Of a DNA stretch of 64,000 bases, positions 21,830 to 32,100 are shown one piece after another (positions within the stretch are counted from its first letter, which is position 1; each line of letters starts with the position of its first letter). Below the pieces are notes generated by a model, which worked only from the letters and a program-made list of their open reading frames with translations, had not been told where the DNA came from and did no database searches. The position numbers were made by a program, and so were the translations under genes. Where the stretch lies: positions 868,001 to 932,000 of the forward strand of contig JAGKQI010000054.1 in the NCBI GenBank assembly GCA_018806915.1, given 5' to 3'. This DNA is from Phytophthora colocasiae. Taxonomy: Eukaryota; Oomycota; Peronosporomycetes; Peronosporales; Peronosporaceae.

Positions 21830-21958
21830 GCAGCAGCAGTTGAAGAAGAAAAGGAGACGGAAACCTCAGACGTTGTGGCCTTTGGACCTGCGTAACCTAA
21901 AAATAACGCCAACAACTCAGGTGATGCAGAGACGATTATTGACCATGAAGCTGAAGCA

Positions 21959-23251
21959 GTGATTCGCGTAGCGCAAGTGCAGCGCGTAGAAGCAGCGGAA
22001 CTCGGTATTGTACAGTTCACGGACGAGGATGTGAAAAGAGAGCAGTCTACCTCGAACATGGTGCAGCGGCTGAAGCTGAAGGGCTCGTACAGAGGCAAGC
22101 GAGTGTATGAAGATGACGATGGGCTGGTGAAAGTGGATATTGGTGATGGCGAAAGCAGAATGATATTGCCGGTAGTTTACTGGGCATTGGCCTTTAAAGA
22201 AGCGCATGATAGTATATGGGCTGGACATCTTTGTGGATCTCAGACGCTAGAGCGCTTACGACGATTGTACTGGTGGCCGAAGATGGCTGAGGCAGTGCAG
22301 CAGTGGATCTCTGCGTGTCAAGATTGCGGATCACGGAAAGCGAGACCAAAAGCGGTGGTTCCTCCATTGAGAAGTGTTAGGACCGGAGCAGTTGGTGACC
22401 GCTGGGCGATCGATGTAGCAGGCCCCTTGCCAGAAACCGAAGCAGGAAATCGCTATGTGATAGCTGCAGTGGAATATACGACGAGATACGCGGTAGCTGC
22501 GGCTGTACCTGATCACACGGCCAAGGCCATTGCACGATTCCTGATGGAGAAGGTGATCCTAGTGTTCGGACCAATGAGGGAGATTATGATGGACGGTGCA
22601 CGTGAATTTGGCAGTCGCATGATAGCGGAACTACTTGGCCTTTTACAGACGAAGTTATCGACACCAGTGCCGTATCGACCGAATTTGCTGGGGCTGGTAG
22701 AACGATTCCACCGAACTTGGAAGGACATGATTAGCCTATACGTGAGTGAGCAGCAGGATGACTGGGACGACTTCCTACCGTGTGCGCTGTATGCATACAA
22801 TTCGGCTAAACACGCTACCCATGGCTATCAACCTAACGAACTGATGATGGGGAGGAAGCTCCGGATGCCTGCGGAATTACTACGGCGGAGTAGATTGGAA
22901 TACCCGCACAGTACACTCGACGACTATCATGAAGTGCTAATGCAGGACTTGAAGAAGGCCTAAGAGCTGGCAGCCGTGGCTTTGCAGAAAGAACAAGCAA
23001 GGCAGGCGATGTACTACAACCAGAGGAATGTACGTCAACGGGGTGAGTTTCGCATTGGACAATTAGTGTGGATCTACAGACCTGCTCGAGGACCAGGTAT
23101 TACTAAGTTCGGCCATCGATGGAGAGGACCGGCGAAGATTTTGGAGGCAGCTGGATATGACAACTACCGTGTGGAGATGCTGAGTCAGGGCAGGAGCTGG
23201 TCACGCATTGCTCGTTCCTTATCAGCTACTATTATCCCACGCATTTGCTAG
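21959..23251 (+). pseudogene. Gypsy-3 integrase
   Basis: Zinc-binding HHCC domain (H..SIWAGHLCG... C.DCG), then the DDE core: Asp in DRWAIDVAGPLP, Asp in IMMDGAREFGS and Glu in LVERFHRTWKD. A TAA at 22961-22963 splits it from a C-terminal part (22976-23251) with the GPF-like FRIGQLVWIYRPARGPG and KFGHRWRGPAKI. Except for that stop it looks complete. Function: inserting element DNA. Confidence 0.85.
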
Positions 23252-24355
23252 ACGCTATGGCTGAGGACATTTCTGCGGATTTACGTGAGGAGGCAGTTGC
23301 AGCAGCCGACATTGATTCAGAAGACGAGGAAAGTGCCACAGAAGAAAATCCACAGAAAAGGGCAAGAAACACAGACGCAGGAAATGCCTTACTAGCCGAT
23401 GGCTCAATAGCAGCATCCACACTAGCAAATCTGGAAGCCGAAGAGCAGAAGAGTGAGACCGACGAGCCGGAGGACTACCATGTTGACGCCACCGAAGGTT
23501 TCGACACCACAGCAGCCATTGCAGCAGACTCCGAAAGAGGAAACGTCGCAACAGCCGAGGACGACCGCCGCAAGAGTAACGGAGGAAGAAAACGAAAGCA
23601 GCGCACACACAGCAGCAGTAGCCGAGACAATATTGCCGGTCGAACCCGCTCGAGGATGCGTGGAGGAGTACCTCGGAACGCCGAAGCCGAATTCGATGTG
23701 GGAGTACGTGCAGAACAAGCCGATCTTGAAGACTCAGTACGTGGCGTTGCAGGAAGTGATCTTGGGACAGAACGACGTGATACTGCCGAGACTGACGGAG
23801 AAAAGCGAGCAGGAGCGACGGATGGACGAAGCCATCGAGCTGGCCAAGAAGACGGAAGCCGAGATGAACAAAGTGGCCGCAGGCAAGCGAGCCAGGCAGG
23901 TGGACGTGGACTTGTACGAAGACGGGAGCAGCACGAACTTGAGGAACTCGAACGAGAACTGCGCAGAATCGCCGATGAAGAAGACGAAGAGGAGCGGATC
24001 TATGTCTTCGCAGCGCAGGGAAGAAGAGGAGCTGATAGTCTTGTCGCTCGACGTCCCCGGTTGCCGCAAATACCAGCTGAAGGAGCCGTGGTGGAACGTC
24101 GCCGACGAAAGTACCGGACGCGTACAGGGCGTTACGTGCTTGAATTTGAAGTTGAATGTTTGGGAGATCGACTTGACGCGAGGATGCCGAAGCGGATGTG
24201 GATTAACCAGCGAGACTTTGAACAACTCTGGAGTGACGGACGGATGTGCACAGAACGAGAAGCAGACGCCGGTAGAACAGGACGACGACCAGGAGATGAA
24301 GACGGCGACGCAGCAGGAGAGCACGATGAAGACGACGACTAAGACCCCGCAGTAA
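23245..24355 (+). CDS. Gypsy-3 downstream ORF, unknown function, read in two frames
   Basis: Two long sense frames overlap: 23245-24342 (365 codons, acidic then Arg-rich) and 23453-24355 (300 codons). The natural-looking text seems to move from the second frame (MWEYVQNKPILKTQYVALQE, an alpha-helical Glu/Lys segment) to the first near 23930 (ELEELERELRRIADEEDEEE, then KYRTRTGRYVLEFEVECLG and WINQRDFEQLW). The GRYVLEFEVECLG stretch vaguely resembles the beta strands of a chromodomain. It sits where gypsy elements carry a chromodomain or third ORF. Identity is not established. Confidence 0.45.
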
Positions 24356-24411
24356 TACGATAGCCGGACCAAGTCGCACGGATCGAGGACGATCCGATCG
24401 AAGGGGAAGAG

Positions 24412-25129
24412 AGTAAGGATGACGACATTTCTTTGGCAGACGAGTAGCAGACGACGAGCGGCATATGACGGACGGGCGGATGGCAGACTGAAGGCAAGCA
24501 GAAGAAGAAGACATGACGAGCGGGCCGGGTTGAAGAATGAGACCCGCTGACGAAGAATCCAGGTTCACGACTCTTCGGCCGAAGATCGTGGTACTTGAAG
24601 AGCCGCAGAGATTCGCTGGGTACACAGTGGACGGCTGGCAGGACGCCATGGTGGGTGCGAGGCGGTAGCAGTAGAGGTCAGTTTGGAATTTGCCGAGTAG
24701 CTGGCAGGAGCTATCGGTCGAGCAGTAGTAGTGTCGGTATTGACGCTAGCTGTGAATACACTGGAGTGAGAAAGAGGCGGATTGGTGGTTGGTTAGTGTT
24801 GTAGTTCAGGAGTTGCGTCGGGTGTGACAGGACACGGGTATCAGCAGCCCCGTAGGACCCTGGCTCGTGGTATCAGCAGCCCACATCGAGACAGAGGTAT
24901 CAGCAGCCCTCTAGAGCCCGGGTTTGGCAAAGATCCTGACGTTTCTCTTCATTACCGCACTCAGACGTGAGAATTATCTCCTGCAGGCTACTGTATATTC
25001 GATATTAAGTGCATTGTTAGGGGTCTGTTGGAGTTAAGCTCCTCGAGTGACACCTTTGATCGGGGTGAAGCTCGTGGTTGTGGGTGTGGTCGTGACGAAC
25101 TACAGCGCTAGTAGAAGACAAAGCTTACT
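24412..25129 (+). repeat. Gypsy-3 3' LTR
   Basis: Pairs with 15709-16418 and directly follows the polypurine tract. The three GGTATCAGCAGCCC repeats are at 24837, 24869 and 24896. It is followed by target duplication GCTA (25130-25133) and then the rest of Kazal copy 4. Confidence 0.92.
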
Positions 25130-25133
25130 GCTA

Positions 25134-25212
25134 CTTTAATCTGGCCAATTGCGACAACAAGGGGATGCGAGTGCTCCACAACGGCATGTGCAGACGGGAT
25201 GGAACGCGCTAA
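25134..25212 (+). pseudogene. Kazal inhibitor copy 4, 3' part
   Basis: Continues the domain from Tyr56 (YFNLANC) to the final RRDGTR and stop. Together with 15542-15708 it accounts for the whole 81-residue inhibitor, with only the TE and one GCTA in excess. It has no start codon of its own, so it is inactive. Confidence 0.9.
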
Positions 25213-25704
25213 GACAGCCAAAAGACATCTTCTTTTTCAGGCCGTGCATGCCAGGCTATAGGCTGTTGTCCACTGTTGTATGTCCAAGAAGTAACCTTGC
25301 GAAAAATACAACAACCAAGTCGTACTACTTTCCTTGTTGCATCTTGCCCGGAAGCAGGGGTGCATGATGTCCTGTAAGAGATCTGCTACAGTGGAGAATC
25401 CGCACAGGAATCTTCCGATTGCGTTTGCGCGACAAAAATGACTCCAAAGAGACTGAGCAAGAACTCAAAGTTTGGCGAACTCGCTATTGTCAGCACATTC
25501 AGCGTATGGTAGCGAGGATGCCGAGCTCAACGGCAATGCAGTGATCCCAGTTCTTCAAAGAATGGGTTTCAATTCTTTCAAACCAAGAAGCTTGCCCTCC
25601 CAATCTAAGGAATTTAATAGTTATCGGACTTCTCGTTTTGCTAACTAAAACTTATGATACCAAAACTGGAAATCACTTGATCTAAGCACTGTAGAATCTA
25701 CATG

Positions 25705-25733
25705 TACATGTATCTACAGTGTAGATACATGTA
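25705..25733. repeat. Perfect 13-bp inverted repeat (hairpin)
   Basis: TACATGTATCTAC, loop AGT, then GTAGATACATGTA. It is AT-rich and lies in a stretch with many ACATGTAC words. It could be a regulatory palindrome, a remnant of a small foldback element, or simple sequence. Confidence 0.6.
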
Positions 25734-26807
25734 ATCAGCTTCTTCTTGCTGCAGTCGAATCAAGGCTCGACTACTGTATCGTACAGTTGTGAGAGGTGGA
25801 TACCATGTCACATGGTCCATGTGTACATGTAAGTACATGTAGAGAGAGAAAGTAAAGTGTTAATCGTCGCGGCTGGCTTCAAAGGAGGTTTTAGGAGGTT
25901 GGACTTCAACCGCACTCCCCTCGAAACATTGTAGGCATATTTGAAAATACAGTCCTTGGATGTAAGTAAAGAAAGATATGTCCCGTATCCGGGATTGAGA
26001 GGGTTAATCCAGCAGCGTTGGACCCCCGTCGTGCTTCAGAAGGACCCAAGCGGCCTCGGCGTCTGGGTGGATCCAGCCAGGGTGCCGTCCCAGTGGTACA
26101 GTATCCTCGAAGTGCCTTCCTGCAATGATGGCGCTCCCTGGTGAAGCGGAGACTGCAAGGACGGATGGCACGTCGACGGTGCTCGGTGAGTGCGAAAGGT
26201 GAGGTGTCACCTATAAGGGCGTGGTACTATGCTGCGCTTTTCATCTTCGACCTCTAGCCGATTACATTGTGTTGTAGCACCGTGCGTTTAGGCCCACAGG
26301 TAACCTTGCGTAAAATACTACTTTGAAGTAGTGGCCGAGCTCGTACTTGCGTCTAGCGCTTTTACGTGTCCTTGCTTTCTTTGTAGGATACAGGCGTGAG
26401 CTATACTGTAATAACGCAAATGATGCTGACAGCAGGTGGAAATGACGGCAATTGTCGTTCACATTGTAAATCGCAACTGTCCGGTGGTATGAACAGTCCA
26501 TGAGTCTAAGTGGTCAACGCCGGCAAACTGTTACAATAGCAGTACAGTGTACATGCACAAGAAGGAAAATTATTTGGTTAACTAGATATGTGGACGGACT
26601 AATTGATCTCAATGCACTGTTCTACCATGACTGATGGTCAACAGGCATTCGCTAGTAAATAGCAAAGCGAGGTACAGTATACAGTGTACATGTACATGTA
26701 CTTTAAGTGTAGAACACGTGGAGACCCTCCTGGAAGCTCCGCAAACTCCCCATCTTGCGAACAGCAAGCGCACGACAACGATACGTGCCATATGAGTCAT
26801 GTAAACA

Positions 26808-26832
26808 TGTCCGTAAACATTGTTTACGGACA
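26808..26832. repeat. Perfect 12-bp inverted repeat upstream of the Kazal pseudogene
   Basis: TGTCCGTAAACA, one T, then TGTTTACGGACA. It replaces the corresponding promoter stretch in the other Kazal copies, about 50 bp upstream of the initiator block at 26861. No equivalent palindrome is seen in the intact copies. Confidence 0.6.
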
Positions 26833-26941
26833 GCTTCCTAGAAGGAACTGCAGTTCTTGCCCACTTTGCTACGTATTTACCAGCAACAACAGTTCCAGGA
26901 GCATCGTCACTACTTCCTGATCCGACTGTACGTCCGAAGCC

Positions 26942-27182
26942 ATGAAGTTCACCATTTGCCCATACTCGCCTCGCTCCTTCTCGCTGGAACCTCTGCTCAA
27001 TTTAGCTGCGCCCGTGTTCCCTACATTACATGCAACAATATCGATGGCACTGCCGGCCCACAAGTCTGTGGTAGCAAATGGTGTCACCTACGAGAATAAA
27101 TGCTACTTTAATCTGGCCAATTGCGACAACAAGGGGATGCGTGCTCCACAACGGCATGTGCAGACGGGATGGAACGCGCTAA
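26942..27182 (+). pseudogene. Diverged Kazal inhibitor pseudogene
   Basis: It begins ATGAAGTTCACCATT as in the last Kazal copy but has at least three small indels. One base is missing inside the signal peptide, one A is extra before GGTGTCACC (domain centre), and two bases are missing in GATGCGTGCTCC. All six cysteine codons can still be found across the frames, with NNIDGTAGP in the Cys2-Cys3 loop. It sits about 80 bases after an initiator-like block. It represents an older branch than the tandem array. Confidence 0.8.
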
Positions 27183-28888
27183 GACAACCAAAAGACCGGC
27201 CTTGTCTTCTCCAGGTAGGGTATACTGTAGGCCGTAGCCAGTGTCAAGTGTTGTATGTGCAAGAAGTAACCTTGCAAATACAACTCCTAGTCGTACTACC
27301 GTTTTTGTTGTCGTTGTTTTCCATAGCGCTTGCGAGACAAAAAAAACACTTCAAGGAGACTGAGTGAGCATTCAAAGTTTGGCGACTCATTTCAGTCGAC
27401 ACATTTGCCTGGAATGCGAGATGTTCGAGCTACAGTGATTGCAATCCTTCAAGGAGTTGGTTTTAATCCATCTGAACCAAGAAGCTTGCCCCAACGAAGT
27501 GACCGAATATGGATTCTCAATACATGTAATCGAAGAATCTAAACACTACTATAGTATATAGCTACATGTAGCGAATCGATTAGTCCACTAACTAGTAATC
27601 ATCTTCTTCTATAGTAAACTGCTGCAGTCGAGACGAGGCTCGTTTATCGTACAGCTGTGAGAAACGGGCTATTTGTGCTGAATGTTTATCAGTTGCCAAC
27701 GGAATTGACAACCGGTGGTGCTCTGACGAAAATGATTATTGCCGAATTAAGAATAGAGTTGTAACGAAACGATGGGACCGAGACACCGTTGAAAGCTCTC
27801 GCAGTAGAAGAACAAAGTAGTGCACGACAGTGATTGCTGAAAGTCGAGTAAATTTGATAGATTGCCTTGAGCGCGTCCAAAGGCGGCTGATTTTTAAAGT
27901 GGTGTTTGCTGTGGGCTGTCCAGACGCAATGGAGTGTGACGCTGCGGTGTATCATCCAGAGAATCTTTAGCTGAGGGCCTCAGCCTGAGGCGCATAAGAA
28001 AGTTGTGAACGAGGCCAGGCGAGTTCGTACAGTTGTGAGAGCCGGATACCAAAGATAACGCAATGAATGATGCTGACAGTAAGATCTGCATCGAGAGTAC
28101 GAAGTTTACCTAAATATACAGCTGCAAACGGCAACCATACACTATACACATGCGCCATAGATTGTTGGCATACGGATACATACGGATTCAGCTTAGAAGG
28201 AGCTGCAGCAAGAAGGAGTTGATTAACTGGTTACTACTATTCCTGGATGCTACATGTACTACTTGGCTTGACTATTGAAGGTTTGATTGTGATTGTGAAT
28301 TGTGTGAATGGGGGACTCGAACTCGAACGCCTGCCAAGTGCGTAGTGCGTTGACCAATGGACCACCAGGAGGCCCTTCCAGGTCGTTGACCAGCATGGGG
28401 AGGGGTTGTTGCGTCGATTGCATTTATTACCATATGTAGCACCGTGCGTTTAGGCAAGAGGTAACCTTGCAATTAAATACTACTAGTCATTCTACAGTGT
28501 ACAGTAGTATTTGTTGTCATTGGCACTCTAACTTGTATATGCACGATAAAGTAATTTCCCAACGAGGAAAGTAACGTGGTGAAGACCTCCGATTCTTAGC
28601 GTTCTCTTTATGCCGTTGAGGACCGACAATCTTACTAAACAAGTGTGCTCACTTATCGGTTCAATTACTTGCACAATTGCTTCAGTGTCTGCGCCTCAGA
28701 TGAAAATTCGTGTTTATAATACAACAGATGTGGTCGTGCCAGTGAGTGAAGCGAGAATATTGATCCACCTTGTGTGCTTCTCATGTCCTCTACCGGTATC
28801 TGCGAATAGCGAGTGAACGACAGCCATGCATGCCATATTACCATATGAGCCACAGATTATTATGATTCGCTTGATCGATTAGAAGGAA
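27183..28888 (+). other. Kazal pseudogene 3' flank and degenerate intergenic sequence
   Basis: Holds the 3' flank of the pseudogene (to about 27480), a TA-rich zone, then a copy of the upstream promoter block near 28054, a tRNA-like minus-strand sequence (28295-28374), another Kazal 3'-UTR-like stretch near 28437, and promoter sequence of the last Kazal gene (28770-28888) directly before the copia insertion. The 28054 and 28437 pieces with no coding part between them suggest a deleted Kazal unit. No gene is seen. Confidence 0.6.
28295..28374 (-). repeat. tRNA-derived sequence, possible SINE head
   Basis: On the minus strand there is an A-box-like TGGTCCATTGG followed about 30 bases later by a B-box-like AGTTCGAGTCC, the spacing of an internal RNA polymerase III promoter. 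The stems do not pair well (the T stem especially), so this is not a functional tRNA gene. A simple CA/AATC-rich tail follows, as in SINEs. Tentative. Confidence 0.35.
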
Positions 28889-29112
28889 TATTGCACTTTG
28901 CGTTTGGATGGTAAGTTTGGAAGTGATCGTATTTGTCGTTAACGAACTAAGTCCTTGCTCCTACTAGCTCCACTACCTGTTGTGCCTGAGCTTCTAGAAC
29001 TCGAATATTCTCGAGTCGGCATGCACGCCGGTAAGTCCTGTTCGCAATGTCTCTCTCTCATGCAGATCGCAGCTAGTTGCTCACGTGGATTTGCTCGGTA
29101 GCAGCTTCAACA
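28889..29112 (-). repeat. Copia 3' LTR (left)
   Basis: 224 bp, identical to 33360-33583. On the element strand it follows the G-rich polypurine tract (29113-29119, seven G) that touches the ORF stop codon. Confidence 0.95.
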
Positions 29113-29119
29113 CCCCCCC

Positions 29120-32100
29120 TCAACTTGCTGCGTGCACGCCACTCTTCATCACCAGGTCGAGGAATGTCCTTTTCGACATTGCCTTGGTCAGGTAGTCGGC
29201 GAGCTGCATCTTGGTCGGGACGTACTGCAAGCTAATGCTGCCACTCTCAAGATGGTCACGAACGAAATGTAGTTTGATATCCACATGTTTAGCACGCGCT
29301 TGATATCCGGCGTTCTTCGCGATCGCTATCGCGCTCTGATTGTCCTCGCAAATCGTTGTTGGGTCCTTCTGCTGATGTCCCATCTCTTTTAAGAGATTTC
29401 GCGCCCACAGCACCTCCTGTGCACACATCGACATCGCCATATACTCGGCCTCAGCGGAGCTGAGTGCCACAGTGCGCTGCATCTTCGACTTGAAAATCAC
29501 TGGGCCTCCTGCCATGCAGACCAGCACACCACTAGTAGACTTGCGGTTGTCCACACTACTGCCCCAGTCAGCGTCGCTCCAAGCTGTAAGCTTGACAACT
29601 CCAGTATCGTCTCCGCGGTACTGGATGGCGTAGTCCATAGTAGCCTTTAGATAGCGAACTACTCGAATTGCTGCGTTCCAGTGCACTTCTCTCGGATCCT
29701 CACAAAAACGACTCAAATGCGCCACCGCAAACGAAATATCCGGTCGAGTTCCCATCGCCACGTATAATAGCGAGCCGATCAAAGAACGATATGGTCGTTG
29801 CTCCATACGCTGCCGCTCTTCGGCAGGTGCTGGTGTCGTCATCTTGGTCATCACTTGGCTCTTGTCACATGGGTTGAGCACACCATGTGCCTCCGTCTGG
29901 TTAAACTTCTCAATCAGCCTCAGGATGAACTGCTTCTGCGATAGAGCTAAGCGTTTCTCCCTCATGTTGTACTGCACCTCCATGCCAATCACGAATCGTG
30001 CTGTACCCAAGTCCTTCATCTTAAAGTGAGCTGCCAGCGCCTGCTTCACTTCTACGATCTCTTCTTTGGTGCGAGCTCCAATAAGGAGATCATCAACATA
30101 CAGCGTGACGTACACAAAATTACTGCCGTTCCGCTTCACAAAAATGCAGGGGTCCGCCTTGCACTGCTCGAAACCAAGCTTCCTGAATGCGTCGCGAATG
30201 GTCTTGTACCAAACGGCTGATGCCTGTCGAAGGCCGTACAAGCTTCGTCGAAGTAGACACGCTTCACCTGGCTGGTGCTCCACTCCCTCGGGTACACGCA
30301 TGTAAATCACCTCTTTCAAAATGCCATACAAGAAGGCAGTGTCAACATCGCATTGCTCAATCAGATAGCCCAGTTGACAGCACAGCGCCATAAACATCCT
30401 GATCGACGCCATATTTGCCACCGGAGAGTACGTCTCGTCGAAATCAATTCCGAAAGTCTGACTAAAACCCTGAGCGACTAGTCTCGCCTTGAACCGCACG
30501 ATTTCGCCTTTTTCGTTCCTCTTTAATGCAAACACCCACTTGCATCCGACAAGTTTTGCGTCCGCTGGTGCTCGAACAATTTCCCATACGCCGTGTTCAC
30601 CAAGTGAGTACAACTCACGTTTAATCGCCGCTTTCCACTCGTCCTTGTCGCTCGATGCTAACGCTTCACGATACGAATTCGGTACTTCTTCCGACAAATT
30701 TGCCTGCTCGGTGAGTTGGAGTCGGGGTCGTTTCGGCTCAGGCTCGTTCATCCAGTCGTCGTGGCGCTGCCGAACAACCAATTGACGGTCCTCACTAGCA
30801 CTTGCATCCACGTCTGTGCTTCGAACAGGGTTACGAATCACCAGTCGTTCTTCAGGCGGTGCAGGGAGAACTCGACGCTGCTCTTCAGGTCGTCGCTCAC
30901 GCTCAACAGGTGGACGGAAAACAATAGCATCACTTAGTCCACGTTCATACTCGAGTCTCTGCTGCTGCTGAATTGGTGGTGGTAATTGCTGACGGCTCTC
31001 CACTGTTAGTTGTCCACGCGTTGGCTGGTGCACAATATTTTCGGGGGCTGCAGGTAATAGATTCATGTTGCTTGATACTTCTTCACGCACAGGCACACCT
31101 GTCGGCACTTCTTCATAGGCCTCTTCGTCCACCTCCATGTTGTCACGGGCATCTTCATCTACCTCCATCATCTCGCTCTCCGTCGCATTCGGATCAGGAA
31201 CTGGAGAAGCAGCCACATCGTCGTCACGAATAATCGTTCTCACGGCTTCATCACTTGGAGGTTTCACAGTGGTGTAGGTCTCACCAAATCCTTCATCTAG
31301 CTGGACAGTACGACTAATTGCGAGCTTGTTCGACTCCAGGTTCCACACGCGATAACCTTTGCTTCCCTCCGCATAGCCAAGAAACATGCATCTAAAAGCC
31401 TTGGCATCAAGCTTCTTCCTCTTGGCCTTGTCAATGTGAGCGTAGCCACGAGCGCCAAACACCCGCAGGTGCTCCAGGGATGGTCTTAAACCGTAGATAA
31501 GCTCGTAGGGGGATGCCGTCGGCCTCACACTGGATGGCAGTCGATTCACTAAGTACACGGCTGTGTGCATTGCCTCCGCCCACCAACGGTTCTCCATGTT
31601 GTAGTGGTATATCATCGACCGCGCCATTTCTGCGATTGTCCTGTTCATTCGCTCAGCAACTCCATTTTGCTGCGGTGAGTATGGGACGGTGGTCTGGTGA
31701 ATAATGCCATGTTCCGCACAGAACGCGTCAAACTTCTTGTTCACGTACTCGGTCCCATTATCGCTACGTACACACTTTACTCGCGCGTTCAGCTGGTTCT
31801 CCATTACCGCCTTGTACTTCTTAAAGTACTCCAGCACCTCAGACTTGGCCTTGAGAAAGTAAATCACCACAAAGTGAGAAAAATCATCGATAAAAGTCAA
31901 AGCGTAGCGAGCTTTGCCTTGAGAGTTTACACTCATCGGCCCCATTAGGTCGGTGTGTACGAGTTGCAACACCGACGTAGTCTTGACATGGCCGCGCACA
32001 CTCGCTGGAAACTTATTCACGCTCATCTTGCCTTTCATACAGCCGTCACACAGGTTCGTGTCGTTCATGGGCGCAGCAACTTGCTTCGGTACGCCATTAC

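Larger units (their letters stand above)
15709..25129 (+). mobile_element. Gypsy-3: LTR retrotransposon (Ty3/gypsy) inserted in Kazal copy 4
   Basis: 9421 bp, with LTRs of 710 and 718 bp, termini AGTAAG and CTTACT (perfect 6-base inverted ends) and 4-bp target duplication GCTA at 15705-15708 and 25130-25133. A primer-binding-like TGGTGGTCATAC follows the 5' LTR at 16419, and a polypurine tract (AAGGGGAAGAG) precedes the 3' LTR. The internal order is gag with a CCHC knuckle, a basic coiled-coil segment, protease, reverse transcriptase with RNase H, integrase, and a last ORF. Coding parts contain several frameshifts and a few stops, although the LTRs differ at only a handful of sites. The element is recent but probably defective. 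Confidence 0.92.
3592..25563 (+). repeat. Tandem array of about 3.15 kb CCDC47-Kazal units (four units)
   Basis: CCDC47 exon 3 starts at 3633, 6796, 9952 and 13103 (spacing 3163, 3156 and 3151), and Kazal ATGs lie at 6166, 9322, 12474 and 15542. Units are nearly identical apart from small indels. The last unit is enlarged by the Gypsy-3 insertion and carries a more diverged promoter region. The left end of the first unit keeps the complete CCDC47 5' end, and the right end of the last unit keeps native downstream sequence. An initial illegitimate duplication followed by unequal exchange explains this layout. Confidence 0.85.
25213..26941 (+). other. Kazal 3' flank, then degenerate sequence with relic Kazal flanks
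   Basis: 25213-25563 is the normal Kazal 3' flank of the array. After 25565 the native downstream sequence begins. It contains repeated TACATGTA words, a perfect hairpin at 25705-25733, and an unassigned GC-rich patch (25980-26220). A Kazal 3'-UTR-like stretch follows (GTAGCACCGTGCGTTTAGG near 26275), then the upstream promoter block (near 26411) belonging to the Kazal pseudogene at 26942. No intact gene is seen. A 67-codon open frame at 25941-26144 has no support. Confidence 0.6.

Noticed and set aside
25941..26144. 67-codon ORF in a GC-rich patch
   Set aside because: No recognisable domain, no second copy, and no promoter or intron signals.
28295..28374. Functional tRNA gene on the minus strand
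   Set aside because: A and B boxes are present but the T stem and acceptor stem do not pair; listed only as a tRNA-derived repeat.
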